Source of the DNA: Scolanthus callimorphus
Lineage: Eukaryota; Cnidaria; Anthozoa; Actiniaria; Edwardsiidae
Direction: 5' to 3'
Length of the DNA stretch: 64,000 nt
NCBI GenBank assembly: GCA_033964015.1
Contig: CM066919.1
Span: 23,799,204 to 23,863,203 of the forward strand
The notes below the pieces were generated by a model that saw only the letters and a list, made by a program, of their open reading frames with translations, was not told the origin of the DNA and made no database searches. The position numbers and the translations under genes were made by a program. This document shows, piece after piece, positions 11,277 to 23,731 of the stretch (its first letter is position 1; each line of letters starts with the position of its first letter).

Positions 11277-14200
11277 GTCCTGTAACGATGGCCAGCGAAG
11301 GCTAAAAACCTCGAAAACAATCGTCTATAATCTCGATATTTCTCGATCCATCGTATAATTTTTTTTTTAGCATTGCATATTCTTAAATAGTTATCTGATA
11401 GGATGGTCTAATGATCGCTCCTGGAGCATGCACGATATACACATAGTACCCTGGCAACACAAGATTAGGTTTGTTTCTACGCTGACTTTTCTTAAGGGTG
11501 GCTTATCGCGACAGTCTCCCTTCAAGTACAGAGAACAATTCAATTCAATTTTATTTACATTAATTAAGAACAAATATTGTTACACACAGCCTGTTAAGTG
11601 GCAAAGCTAGTCGAGGCAGGCAGTGAAGGTGACGTGAAAAAAATGGAAAGGTATACATGTTTAGAAAGGAAAAAAAATGCTGTGGCGTTCCACAAGAATC
11701 TATCTTAGGCCCTCTATTGTTCCTTATCTATATAAATGATATTTTCTCCGTATAGCTCATGTCAGAACATTCAGAACTTGGCCAAACATCGTAAAAACAG
11801 CAACAAAACTTGTACACCCAGAATGCTGAGATATATTGTTCACTGTTTATGAGGCCTCTTAATCATTGCGAACAACATTGCCTTCAGTAATTCATTTTGA
11901 TGATGTTTTGCTGCAAGAAATTTATAAAGTAACTGATGTAATGTCATGATAGGACATTCACTGACATTCCCGCAAGTGGTGTACAATCTTGGACAAAATA
12001 AAGTTGGAAGCGCGCAAACACAAGAGCCCGCCATTTTTCCAACATTTTCCATTTATTTTGTCCAAGATTGAAGGTCTGTAGGGCGTCGCACTAAAATCTT
12101 AGGTCACGGAATTTAGTAAAAAGTTGTCCAAGACGTAAGAAATGTTCAGTCGTCTTACCTAAGTCCAAAAATAAAGGAGAAGTCTCGCTGGAAAATTTGT
12201 GTCAGTCAAATGTTTTTAACATTTCGGTTGAGCGAGCTCTTCGCATGTTTTCCCTTCATTTTCGGTTGGAACAAATCATGTTTCTGAACAAACCGAACGC
12301 CCTTTTAACTCTGATTGTCGCGCTAGTTCGTGATGCGTTCGAGACATGTCCAAACGTTTCCAAGCGTTCATGAAAATGGAATTAAACTGTAATCACTAGA
12401 GCTATCATATTCTGAATTTTCTCATTTTCGGGAAATTCGTTGCTATTTGGCCGGACATACCAACCGTTTTTTTCTTTAAAAAAAGTGAACATCCTACACT
12501 TAGAACGGCCTCAGGAGCGCAGCAATGTTTTTTTTATTAGCAATGTTTTTTATTAGGAACGCACTGCATTGTTTTCGTAAGCTCATCTTCCCATTTCTGC
12601 TATCATTTATTTTATTAGTTTGGATGCACGAGGGATGCACGGGCATGTTTGCGTACAAGTAGCTACGCGCCATGGTTCTGATTCTAACATGACGATAACG
12701 GTCGATAGTCACCATGATATATTATGACAGGATGTCATTAACTTTGAAAATATCTCTGACATTTTACTCAGAAAACCGGATGATGTTGTCGTCATTTAGC
12801 GTCCAAAGTTGTGGATTATAATCCTTGATTAAGATTGGTGGGGTAGATTTTCACTTGACGCAGCGTTGATTAGAGGTGACTCCGAAAGAGGAGGTCGTCT
12901 GAAAGAAGAGTTTTAAATCGCTCACGTAACAGCAAAGAAGTATAATCTCTTCAGTCTCTATACCAAAACAGTCCTAAATCTATGATACCGCAATGATCAG
13001 CTAGCTGTGGAAATGTCGCGCTCGACGGCTTTCCGCATTAGTTTTCGACAAAACGTTGGTTTGCTGCAAAGAAACAGTTACAAAATGCAACAAAATACAA
13101 ACGTTGAAAATTGCACAAGGTCACTACAAGGACCATTCCGTGCCATTCACTTTATAATATTGTTCCACAAGCAGCTGAACAAGTCGTCGTTGTTTTCGCC
13201 AGTTTATAAATGTAAAGAACATAACAGAAGTCTATCGAGCAGGACTTCAATTTTTTGCAAGATCAGAGGTCTGCGGAAATTCGATGACAGCTTCGATCAG
13301 AAAAATAATCCGTCCTGCGTAGGGAGTGATCGCTTACGAAATATCTAAATTTTTGATAGAAATTGTCTCAATATATGTTAGCCACCTAATTCAATTATGT
13401 CCCTGTTTTGAATCCCCTTTCCAATAGTTTGTATATTTTTGTTGTGAACGGAAATTGAACGTTCTCCTAAATGTCAGGGGAACCTTGTAAACACATGGAA
13501 GATATGAACTTTGCTAGTTGCAAGAATGTTCCAAAGCGGCGGCCATCTGGATTAAACATGTAACACAAAAAACAACAAAGACTCTCGCATTCAAACTAAA
13601 CTGGCTGGAGGTATTTTACGAGTTAATTGTTTAAGAAAATAAAAGTAAAAATTTGAAAGAATTTTTGCTCACGACACGAGAAAGGCATGAGAGTTCAAAG
13701 ATTACAACTCGAAGTGTGTCAAAAGTGATATCGCGAAGCAAAACGGGAATAAAATACTTGTTATAATAAAATACAAGGGTGTGAGTAAAAATGCTACGCA
13801 AAATAACAAAACAGATGTTAACAAGTTTAGGTTTTGAGTTAAATTGGCTGATTTATGACTAATTTAAAGATTATTTTCCACGCCACTGATCAATAATCCG
13901 TAATACATCGATGTCATTTTGGAAAGCTGACAAAGGCACAGCTGTAGAAGAATTTAGTTAGCGTCGAAGTGCCGCGACGTATATTTGCACGACGCCATAT
14001 AGTGTCGAGATAAAGCCTACTTGTTCTAATTAAGGGCTGCGGTGTTCGTTGATTTATCGCGTAAAATAGGAAACAGTTCTGTTGGAAGTCAAGTTGAGGT
14101 TTGTTGACTTTTTGCAAGCATTAAAAGTACAATTAAGGACATGTAAATGACGGCAAGCACACATGAAGCCATAATAATACACTATCACTTAGACAGCAAC

Positions 14201-15474
14201 GTAAATCTAAGACTAACTCATTCCAAAATCGGACAATATGGCGAAATAACTCGACCTCTAGTCGAAACAGTTTCAAAATGGCGATAAGAGCCAAGAAATA
14301 TTAAGTAATTCCTAAACACAGGCGGTGATATTGCTTCAATGTTCAAGGGCGCCTACATTTACAAAGGATTGTTAAACTAATTATTAATCGGATAAATCGG
14401 CCTCCTTACCTCGTATAAACCAGTAGAATTCTTCTGCCCTCCGCTGCTTGTAAACTCTTCTGCTCCTCCGTCGCTCGATGCGAGCGGTATCGGCTTTCAA
14501 TCGGTGTTACCAAATGACATCAGATCACTGTGTTGAGAACCCTGTAGCAACTCTACGACACAGGACACCTCCCTAAGTAAAACATCTCGCCGTTCCAAAA
14601 ATCCTTGCAAATAGGTTGCTTCTTAGTTCATTAGAGGACGCAAGGGAAGTTAAATCGTCAGCTGTGTGCGACGCGTCAAAAAGCGATAATTTGGGGAGCT
14701 ACAGCGCCCCGGTATGGATGTGTCCAACGGTGGGTTGCAGTGGAAGCTGGAATTCTAGCTATGCAGTAATGTATTGTATACGGCGTATTGTATTTCCCAG
14801 GGATCTACACTCGAAAGCGCAAAACACACATCACAACAATCACGATTGGCGCATAACGAAGATTGAGAAGATATGCCGTGTTAGACACATAGAGATCTAC
14901 AGCAATCAAGCAAACCACTCTTCGTGGAGGCTTCCACTAGCCCCTAGATCCCATGGGACAAAACAGCACTAAACAATCAGCCTAATTGATCGTAACTCAA
15001 ATCTCTAATTTACGAAAGATTTAGTTTCTATTTAGCATACATGGCCAAAGAACAATAGACCTAAACACGAGAGATTACGCCGAAGTTTAAATGCCTCCAT
15101 AAGGCAAAAAAATCTCGTCAATTTTCGAGTCCTTTAGATCTGTTTTAAATACAACCATTATAAAATTCATTGGAGTACAAAGTTATTTATTTGAACCGGA
15201 AGTGATCAGCATTGGACCGGAAATGGCGCCTAAATCTTTAACACGTTTTGCAGAAGATGTCAGTCCTGAATCATTCGAACGACAATACGAGAACAAAGAA
15301 TCCCGGGGTAAAGAGGACATATCTGGTTATATGTGGGGTCTATTCGTGTGTGGGGTTATGGACATGATGAGTGAATATCGAGCGATAGCATAGGGTTCAC
15401 GCTTAGGGTTACTATTGTCAATCGCCCACGCTGAATGAAATGTTAAGCGTTATCGCCAGGGACTGGCAGGATTA
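11277..15474. other. Long stretch without a recognised gene
   Basis: Only short open frames are seen, none with family features. A small direct duplication (AGCAATGTTTTTTTTATTAG) lies near 12520-12555. A minus-strand stretch ending at 14410 (reads KQRRAEEFYWFIR, then donor G|GTAAGG) could be a non-coding or coding exon of the minus-strand gene at 7.4-9.35 kb, but I could not connect them. Confidence 0.35.
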
Positions 15475-16552
15475 GGTTGAGTGTGGAAAACGGTAAGGGG
15501 GGAAGTGAGAGTGGAAAAACGGTAAGGGGGGAAGGGGTAAGTGAGAGTGGAAAACGGTAAGGGGGGAAGGGGGTAAGTGAGAGTGGAAAACGGTAAGGGG
15601 GGAAGGGGGTAAGTGAGAGTGGAAAACGGTAAGGGGGGAAGGGGGAAGTGAGAGTGGAAAACGGTAAGGGGGGAAGTGAGAGTGGAAAACGGTAAGGGGG
15701 GAAGTGAGAGTGGAAAAACGGTAAGGGGGGAAGGGGGTAAGTGAGAGTGGAAAACGGTAAGGGGGGAAGGGGGTAAGTGAGAGTGGAAAACGGTAAGGGG
15801 GGAAGTGAGAGTGGAAAACGGTGGGGGGGAAGTGAGAGTGGAAAAACGGTAAGGGGGGATGGGGGTAAGTGAGAGTGGAAAACGGTAAGTGGGGAAGGGG
15901 GTAAGTGAGAGTGGAAAAACGGTAAGGGGGGAAGGGGGGAAGGGGGAGTGGAAAAACGGTAAGGGGGGAAGGGGGTAGTGAGAGTGGAAAACGGTAAGGG
16001 GGGAAGGGGGTAAGTGAGAGTGGAAAACGGTAAGTGGGGAAGGGGGTAAGTGAGAGTGGAAACGGTAAGGGGGGAAGTGAGTGGAAAACGGTAAAGGGGG
16101 AAGGGGGGAAGTGAGAGTGGTAAACGGTAAGGGGGTAAGGGGGTAAGTGAGAGTGGAAAACGTTAAGGGGGAAGGGGTAAGTGAGAGTGAAAAACGGTAA
16201 GGGGGGAAGGGGGTAAGTGAGAGTGGAAAACGGTAAGGGGGGAAGTGAGAGTGGAAAACGGTAAAGGGGGAAGGGGGGAAGTGAGAGTGGTAAACGGTAA
16301 GTGGGGAAGGGGGTAAGTGAGAGTGGAAACGGTAAGTGGGGAAGGGGGTAAGTGAGAGTGGAAACGGTAAGGGGGGAAGTGAGAGTGGAAAACGGTAAAG
16401 GGGGAAGGGGGTAAGTGAGAGTGGAAAACGGTAAGGGGGGAAGGGGGTAAGTGAGAGTGGAAAACGTTAAGGGGGAAGGGGTTAAGTGAGAGTGGAAAAA
16501 CAGGAAGGGGGGAAGGGGGTAAGTGAGAGTGGAAACGGTAATGGAGGAATGG
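15475..16552. repeat. G-rich purine minisatellite, unit about 20-37 bp
   Basis: About thirty units of GGTAAGGGGGGAAGGGGG plus TAAGTGAGAGTGGAAAAC, with length variants lacking the second G block. The plus strand is almost pure purine with repeated runs of five to six G. Each full unit contains GGGGTAAGTGAG, a strong match to a 5' splice site. The Pro/Leu/Ser-rich open frames on the minus strand are artefacts of the repeat. Confidence 0.95.
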
Positions 16553-16938
16553 TCTCTCATCTCCTATACACCGATATATGTAAAATGCGTTACAGGTCCT
16601 GAACGGAAATTTACCCGCTGTGAACCGGCCATTTATGTAGAAACAATTACTTTTTGGAAAACCACTCGACAACCCCCCTGAGTTCTAGTCGACAGTAAGT
16701 CAGATGATTCTAAAAATTTACAGAAAAGTCGAAACAACATAGAGAATATAGTTTTTAAGTACAATATGTTCTGTTGGTGGAAATGCTACCCAGGTCACAC
16801 AATCATGCCCGTTACAAACATGTTACAAAAATTTTAAGTTTTAAATTTATGGTAGATGGTAAGAGTATCGAATTTGACGAGATTTGACGCACACACCGAT
16901 CGCAACATGTTGATAGCTCAGCTAGTACAGCGACTGAG

Positions 16939-17143
16939 ACCCCGTTCACACCAGACCGGTACGAAACGGACCGGTACAATTCTGGCACGGTACCGCCTGT
17001 TCATACGGTACCGGTACAATTCTGGCACGTTTTGCAACAGCGTCACACGGCCTAGCCGTGCCAAAATTGGTCCGGTACCGCAGGTCCCGTGTGAACGCGC
17101 GACGGTACCATACCAGAATTGCACGGTCTGGTGTGAACGGGGT
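16939..17143. mobile_element. 205-bp MITE with ACCCCGTTCACACCAGACCG ends
   Basis: Inverted terminal repeats of about 20 bp (ACCCCGTTCACACCAGACCG against GGTCTGGTGTGAACGGGGT) with internal GGTACCGGTACAATTCTGGC repeats. Direct CTGAG lies on both sides (16934-16938 and 17144-17148), as it does around the unrelated-looking element at 2279-2649. Confidence 0.75.
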
Positions 17144-17217
17144 CTGAGTTCAATAATCTGGTCCACATACTTAAGTATGGTAACATTTGTTCGCCCTCAG
17201 TTTATGCCGGTGGGTGT

Positions 17218-17622
17218 AATAGGCCGTTATCACGCAAAATTGATTAATAATATTTAATAGTTATCAGAAAAACATTGCATTGTTTCAAAAGAATTACTTG
17301 AAAACTGACTGAGATATGAATTTTCAAAACTTCGTATTCTGACTTACTTTTTACAAAGAAATGTATGGGCAAATACGTCAAGTCGAGGCTGGACGGGCAT
17401 CCATGCCCCTCAGTCTCGTTTCGATGTCAATTTTCCCATACATTTCTTGACAAAAAAAAGCCAGAATACAAAGTTTTGAAAGTTCATATCTCAGTCAATA
17501 TTCAAGCAATCTTCGCCAAACTTTGCAAGTTTACTAATACGGATAAGTAGAATGAATACTGGATTTCAGTGTCTGATAACTATTAAATATTATTAATCAA
17601 TTTTGCGTGATAACGGCCTATT
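17218..17622. mobile_element. 405-bp near-complete palindrome (foldback element)
   Basis: The arms are inverted copies over almost the whole length. The outer 50 bp (AATAGGCCGTTATCACGC, then AATTGATTAATAATATTTAA) are nearly perfect and the centre lies near 17400 (GGACGGGCATCCATGCCC). No target duplication could be assigned with confidence. It stops 1 bp before the left duplication of the next element. Confidence 0.75.
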
Positions 17623-17631
17623 TTGCTTCAG

Positions 17632-18075
17632 CGGCGCCTACACGAGCATTTTTTATTTGATCTTATTTGTGTGCATCAAATACTTGCCGTAAGTGGCTAT
17701 TTGAGGACTTGGGACTCAGCAGACGAACAGAGGTACTTCAATTTCATAATAGTTCATCCAAGTGAACTTGGTTCTTATACGCGGGTTTTTACTGTAGAAA
17801 ACGAGGATTTGCAGAAGAACAGTAGGCTTTACAGAAGAACATGTACCAAGTGGCTACAAAAATAATTGCCAGTTTTATTCCACGTCCGTCTACACAGGCA
17901 ATTTTTAGTATGTGGCAATCTTAAAATAAAAGCTAGACTTGCTAACTTGCTAACAAATATTTTTGCCACATAAAAAACGCCCCTTTTTCTCGTGTACACG
18001 AGCAAATTGAAATTGTCAAATGAACAAATTGAAATTGTCAAAATTTGCTCAAATAAAAATTGTTCGTGTGGACGG
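17632..18075. mobile_element. hAT-type MITE, 444 bp
   Basis: It is flanked by perfect 8-bp duplications TGCTTCAG (17624-17631 and 18076-18083). Terminal repeats are imperfect: CGGCGCCTACACGAGCA on the left against CCGTCCACACGAACA on the right in reverse complement, followed in both by TTTTTATTTGA. An 8-bp duplication fits hAT elements. No coding capacity is seen. Confidence 0.7.
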
Positions 18076-18263
18076 TGCTTCAGTTCTAACATATGCCAAG
18101 GACACAAAAGTGTCGATTGTTTATAACGGGTGGCCAGAAGGATGCTTGTGTGTTAGGCAAGCACAAGCCCGGTCTAGTCATGATCCGTTCGCACTACAAA
18201 TGATGAAAATCTATTGACATTTGTATTATGCACGAGATATGGCACGTGCGAAATTCGCGTCAA

Positions 18264-18326
18264 GGACAGGATTGTGTGACCTGGACAGGATTGTGTGACC
18301 TGGACTGGATTGTGTGACCTGGACAG
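18264..18326. repeat. 20-bp tandem repeat, three copies
   Basis: GGACAGGATTGTGTGACCT repeats three times with one substitution (ACAGG to ACTGG). Confidence 0.85.
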
Positions 18327-18329
18327 CAT

Positions 18330-21300
18330 ATCCAACTTGAAACAGGATGTGAGGAAATGCTCCGTTGGTCGGGGCTCATTTCTTTGCTAATAGTGGTACA
18401 TCCGTCCATAACTACAATTTGACCTACGAGACTCGTGATAAATACAAGAACTGTTCAAGACGTTCGTAGAACGAACAAAATTTTCCCAGCACAGCACGGG
18501 AACAGCACAGATATGTCGCAAACATGGCATTTTTCTCCCCGAAACATTGTTTGATTTTGTTTTCCAGCAACCTTCCGATCAAGAATTGTTTCCAGCCAGC
18601 TAAGGAAGCGGCTGCAGGACAGATACTTTGCAGAACAGATCTGTTTTGTGCCCCTGAATCCTACCTAAACTGCATGCTCGATTGTAACAGAATAAACAGT
18701 ATTTTTCATTTTAGGCTGAACCGGATTTAATTTCTGTCTTTCAGTGCAGCTCGAGGCGGGATAACCGGGATGAACCTCGGCTTCTGATTGGCTGAATAAA
18801 TGCACGAGAGAGATGCGCTTGATCTCCGCAGTTGCGTAGCCGTGTGTATGTTGCGTGACCGAGTGTATGTTGCGTGACCGAGAACAAACGCGCTAGTGCG
18901 TTTCAACTCTAACCATGCAAACTTTAGCGCACGCATGCTGTTATTTCCCAACTCGCTGAGTGACCTGAGTGCAAGAGATTCTAAACACAGTCTAGATCGG
19001 AGTTCTCAAAGCACATGGGTACAAAATGTAACAAAATATAAATTATAAGAGCATAATTATAGATTAAAATGGTTACAATTGCACATAAAAATCGCATAAT
19101 TTGTAATTCTACGCTGCGATGATCACATTATAGTATCGAGCCGAAATGACAAATCTTGACGAAAAACAGCTCACTAGTGGAAACAAGAGATCACAAAAAT
19201 GATGCTTAACTTACATTGGATGAAGCACTTGTCGATTCTATTTTTGAAATCGCGTTCCCGTCACGAATGCGTATGAAAACCGACCATATTGAAAGATGTA
19301 TCAATTCAATTGTTTTTTTTTTTTCCTTCTATGTTCTTTGAAAATTGCGTACAGGGATTTCGTAATCAAATAGAGAAAATACTTCTGCACGCTTAAGAAT
19401 AATTTTAGACAAATTAGAGGGTTTTAATCGCGAACAGTATGTCAATTCGCTCGGAGCTCGACGGAGGAAACGGGTATCAGGCTTCACACCGCATGTTTAT
19501 GTTTTCTTTCTGTATTTTTCTTATTGAGATACCATACAGATGCGTCAGATGCTAATCTTCAAGGGTTCCGCTTGCTAAAGAAACACGCTGATAACGAGAT
19601 AGAAGTCTCCGAGTTTGCGCAACACTATTATGGGTCCAGTATCTAGACTCCCGCAGTTTGGCTCGATATAAAAATTCCTTCCTTGAGCTAAATTTAGTAA
19701 CAGATTTCAGTACCGGCCCGGCTGCAGACGGAATTATGGACGGAATGCATGGTACGAAGAGAAATATGAGGGCTACTTGCAACATCGGAGAGGCGCCGCA
19801 ATTGATCGAGTATTTCGTTTCATGGCAATAATTTTATGACACAACCTCCCGCAAATACCCGCCAGAAATTGACACAATCGCTAGAATACCGATAAAGATA
19901 CGCACGGCGCGGTTTAGAGGTCCGAAGTCGAAACTGGAGCATGTAGAAATAATGAAAAATTAGCTAGGAACAGATATTCGCTCAACAGAATCAATCGGCG
20001 GAGATCGATTGGCGTGTGCGTCTAGATAAAAGCTCCCCTACCTCACTGTTAGTGGCGCGTTCCTCCTTATATTATGCACATGAGTGTTCGTCCCTTGTTG
20101 TCAACTGTTTTTCCATTTACGGAGCAGCAGAAGGGCAATCCAGCTTGTCAGAAGTGCCACCCAGCACAGACGCTATCAAATCGAACAGCAAACTGTCAAA
20201 CAAACAAATAAATACGTTCAACATGGATAACAGCCATGTCTTGTCGGGATCGGTTCAGTTTGGAATTACTATAATGGACCTATTTGCTAATACAATGGAA
20301 TTATCTTGTACAACGTCACTGCCGCTAGCGCTATTTAGGACATATAGAAGCGTAAACAATGTCTTGTCGAGCGTGCCTACTTACTCATTAACAATTGAAT
20401 TCCGGAGCTAACTCGCCAGTAAAATCATAGTGCAAACGACGGCAGTTTCCATTGAAGCACGGCCCACTAGAGAAGGAAGGTTAGAGGTTCGCGCTTCTCT
20501 TATCAGTTATTTGTTAGCTTTTGTGAGAGGCCTGGGTGAGAAACATCAGGACCTTTCAAATACTTCAAAATGCTGGCATTGACGAGTGGACAAAAACAGC
20601 CATTCCTAACATTCCAGTATTGTGACGGAAATACGACGAACTCGAGATCTTTACAGATCCGACTGCTACCAAATTAAAACCAATGGGTTTTCGTTGCCAT
20701 ACAAGCATGGACTGGAATAAAACCCCTTGATTACCTGTCATCATCCGGGTTGCTTTTCTGCATGTCGGAATGCGCTACATTCTTTCAATTGCGAGGAGAA
20801 CTTGGGTGTGTAGAGGCACGCCCATTAATGCGACCTGCAGCAAGCCTCGTGGACTATTCTAGATTTCCTGTCTACGGAGCGCGAAAAAAAAAACATTTCC
20901 TGCATCGTCAAACTGCGTGTCGTCCAGGAAAGGTCCTTTATCATTACTTGTTGTCAATCGTAGCCTGCGATTCTGCAAATACGTCACTGGTAGCAAGCCA
21001 TCAAAGCAAAGAAATCCGAAAAAAGTGACGAGGGCTCGAGATTTTTGGTGCGCAAGAATTTCACGATCGCCTTCATTTCTCGCGCACACTCTTTTCTCTC
21101 TGAATATCACCAGGGACGCGCCAACGAAAACAAGGAAAAGAGGTCTCTGCTTGCAGGGAACGGAAAAGCAGGCTGGTCAGAGCGAAGCAGAAGAATTTGT
21201 ATTGACTGGCGCGCGGTGCATTGGCACAGTAGCGAAATAAAACCAAAGTCATGACCGGGTCTCGAAACTCATGTGGTTATATTTGGCTTCCCTGAAGCAC

Positions 21301-22005
21301 TTCAGGAAAAAAATAAAAAAGGTCAGCCGCTTTAATTATGGCTTCTTACGTTCGATTATTTCGAAATCTTGAAAGAACAATCTGCAAACGTAACAAACAT
21401 CAATGCTTTTTGAACGGAATTCAATAAAAAGTACTCCGTTTGCTTTCCTATGGAAATGTATAATTTCTCTGATTTATTTTTTCTGCCCAACAAAATAGCA
21501 GCTGAGTGACGTTCTTAAAATCCGTGTTTTTAGAAATCACTAGCAGTTTTCAGAGAAAATGATCATTCCCACGACTATTTGGCCCGTTTCACAGAATCGG
21601 AGCAAATCCCATTCCCCGCTAATAGTAAGATAATCCCGAGGTCTCATTTTACTCTGTAGTGCATTGTTGAAAATACTTTTTCATATTTTTTTTTAGCTTT
21701 CCGCAAGTTCTAGATCAGGGGGCGTGGGAAAGAATTCATTCAAAAGGTCCTATCGAATATAGAGTAGCGTTTATAAAAAAATGCAGCAAGTAGTTGAAAG
21801 GGTGGAATAATATTTTACATAAGGATCTTGAAACCTGATTAGTCTCAGAAACGGCGTACAGTTAATCTGTCGTGTTGTGTAAACGTATTTTTATGGTTAT
21901 GACTAGGCATCACTTTTAGTATCCGTTTTGCAATATTATTAGATTATATTCTACTTTTGTGTAGGCTGTACAAATTATATTTCAAGTTTGTCTGCTGGTG
22001 AATCA
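18330..22005. other. Long stretch without a recognised gene
   Basis: No conserved exon was seen on either strand. A 19-bp direct repeat (GTGTATGTTGCGTGACCGA) occurs twice at about 18843-18881. One short minus-strand open frame with a signal-peptide-like start (19552-19785) is listed separately. Confidence 0.35.
19552..19785 (-). CDS. Possible small secreted peptide or first exon, unknown
   Basis: The 77-codon frame begins MLQVALIFLFVPCIPSIIPS and then AAG, a hydrophobic stretch with a plausible signal-peptidase site. A basic, Ser- and Arg-rich remainder follows, including QTRRLLSRYQR. The start context is weak (pyrimidine at -3) and no homologue is recognised. Chance is a serious alternative. 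Confidence 0.2.
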   Translation of the reverse strand: MLQVALIFLFVPCIPSIIPSAAGPVLKSVTKFSSRKEFLYRAKLRESRYWTHNSVAQTRRLLSRYQRVSLASGTLED

Positions 22006-22007
22006 AT

Positions 22008-22300
22008 GGCCGTTTTCACACTAGAGACGAACAAATCGTCTGGACGGATAAATCGTCTGTAGACGAACAAATCGTCTGATGTGAAAACGGGACGAATAAA
22101 TTTTCAGACGAACAAATCGTCTGAATTTGTTCGTCTGTTTGGCCGTCTAGGAAGACGATTTTTCATAGACAACTTGTTCGTATAGACGAACAAATCGACT
22201 AAAGTCCGACCTGAATTCACACTAGACGTACAAAGACGAACAAATCGTCAGACCATTTGTCCGTCTAGACGATTTGTTCGTCTTCTAGTGTTCATTCGAC
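22008..22300. mobile_element. Foldback element built from GACGAACAAATCGTC repeats
   Basis: The left end TTTTCACACTAGAGACGAAC and the right end in reverse complement (GAACACTAGAAGACGAAC) are inverted. The interior contains at least seven copies of the self-complementary-style word AGACGAACAAATCGTCT or variants in both orientations. No coding capacity is seen. Confidence 0.7.
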
Positions 22301-22810
22301 TAATTGCAGTCACAAAACTGCTTCATGCAACCACTGTCCGTACATACTATGTCCAAAACCGAGAGCGTGACGCTTAGGTAACGCATTCCACAGAGTAGCT
22401 TCTAGAAGGGAAAAATATTCCACGAAGAGAGTTCCAAGAGTTTCAACACTATCCAGAAAGGAAAACTCAAGTTTCGTTACTCTGCTAGTCCTACTATAAT
22501 AATGATTACACTCAGCCGGAAAGCTTTATGTATTTATGTTCCATTATTTTCTCGTAACGCAATCCACTGCGTTACAGCTCCCGGCTTTGCCAGTAACGCA
22601 ATCATTGCAACAGTCCTGAGTAACCATGGTAACATTACCCATCCATCAATACTTCCATCAACTGCGCATCGTCCAGTTCATCGTCCACAGCCATCCCCTG
22701 ATGAATATTTTAAAATCTTTATTACTACACGGCTCACGCCCATTTCAGCCACACCCATTCTCGAACCCATGAGCCTCCACGCTCCTCCTCTCGCTAGCCT
22801 TATATGCCTT
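22301..22810. other. No gene seen
   Basis: Short pyrimidine-rich open frames only. Confidence 0.3.
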
Positions 22811-22925
22811 AAAGGCCCATCACCACCAACCGGGAGCCTTTGCGTCCCGTTTTCTTTTGTTTTCAAATTGATCCATTGTTTTTCGGCTGCTCTGATTGGC
22901 TAAGAGTCCGCAAAGGCTCTCGAAG
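22811..22925. repeat. Dispersed repeat beginning AAAGGCCCATCACCACCAAC
   Basis: Related sequence occurs at 24254-24360 and as a compact palindromic copy at 30088-30210. Shared words include CCTTTGCG and, in two copies, TTGATCCATTGTTTTT. Confidence 0.6.
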
Positions 22926-23115
22926 TGACAGCCATTGACGCATGCGCGAGATTTGATACATAGCCGTTGTGGGAAACAACTTTCTGCGCATGCCCCAGTG
23001 TTCAAAATCAGCCAGTCAGTGAAGTCCCTCAAATGGATGTCACCAGAGCCTCCCCCACGAGCAGACGAGCCGGGGAGCTCTGGGTACGAGAATGTTATAT
23101 TTAGCTGTAACAGGC

Positions 23116-23279
23116 ATCAAGAGTTCCAGACTCGCGGTGCGCGAACAATGCATCATTAGTCTTGAACAAAGGAAAAAAGTGAACCCAAAGCCGTTTTGAT
23201 AGCAAGGGGGTCACTTTTTTCCTTTGTTCAACACTAATGATGCATTGTTCGTGCACCGCGAGTCTGGAACTCTTGATGA
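23116..23279. mobile_element. Foldback element, 164 bp
   Basis: Arms of about 68 bp are near-perfect inverted copies (CATCAAGAGTTCCAGACTCG, then AACAATGCATCATTAGT and CAAAGGAAAAAAGTGA) around a loop of about 28 bp. Confidence 0.8.
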
Positions 23280-23429
23280 CTGTATACGTTATTTTTTAAA
23301 CGAGATAAAGCTGGTTTTATGTACGATGCGCGCATCCATCGAGGTGACGCGCCGGGGAGCTCTAGACAATAGGAGAACTTTACATACTATAACTCCTGCT
23401 CCACAAATGAGCAAATTTAGTAAAAACTA

Positions 23430-23731
23430 TATATTACCATTGAAACTCACCTGTAAGTCGTCCATATCTGTCCCAGCATTACTAGCTTGTGGCTCAGTTT
23501 TCACTTTCTGTGAAGCATTGTCTTGAGCTCTGTTCGCTTGCTGCATTGCTGATGGGGCTCCGCCTTCAGGACGTTACGACTATATTACCATTGAAACTCA
23601 CCTGTAAGTCGTCCATATCTGTCCCAGCATTACTAGCTTGTGGCTGAGTTTTCACTTTCTGTGAAGCATTGTCTTGAGCTCTGTTCGCTTGCTGCATTGC
23701 TGATGGGGCTCCGCCCTTCAGGATGTTACGA
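23430..23731. repeat. Tandem duplication of the 3' half of PRIM2 exon 15
   Basis: Two 150-151-bp units, 23430-23580 and 23581-23731, are almost identical. Each covers the end of exon 15 and its splice donor (CTTACAG|GTGAGT on the minus strand at 23602/23601 and 23451/23450). The left unit has no acceptor of its own, so it probably sits in the following intron. Confidence 0.9.

Noticed and set aside
14410..14520. Candidate minus-strand exon reading KQRRAEEFYWFIR, then donor G|GTAAGG
   Set aside because: Good donor, but no acceptor or start codon and no link to a neighbouring exon could be shown.
15472..16560. A 362-residue Pro/Leu/Ser-rich open frame on the minus strand
   Set aside because: It is translated G-rich minisatellite; the frame survives only because unit lengths are often multiples of three.
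20016..20411. 131-codon open frame on the plus strand
   Set aside because: It opens at a non-ATG codon, has no recognisable domain and no clear splice sites.
22502..22903. 133-codon plus-strand frame
   Set aside because: It overlaps dispersed repeats and shows no conserved pattern.
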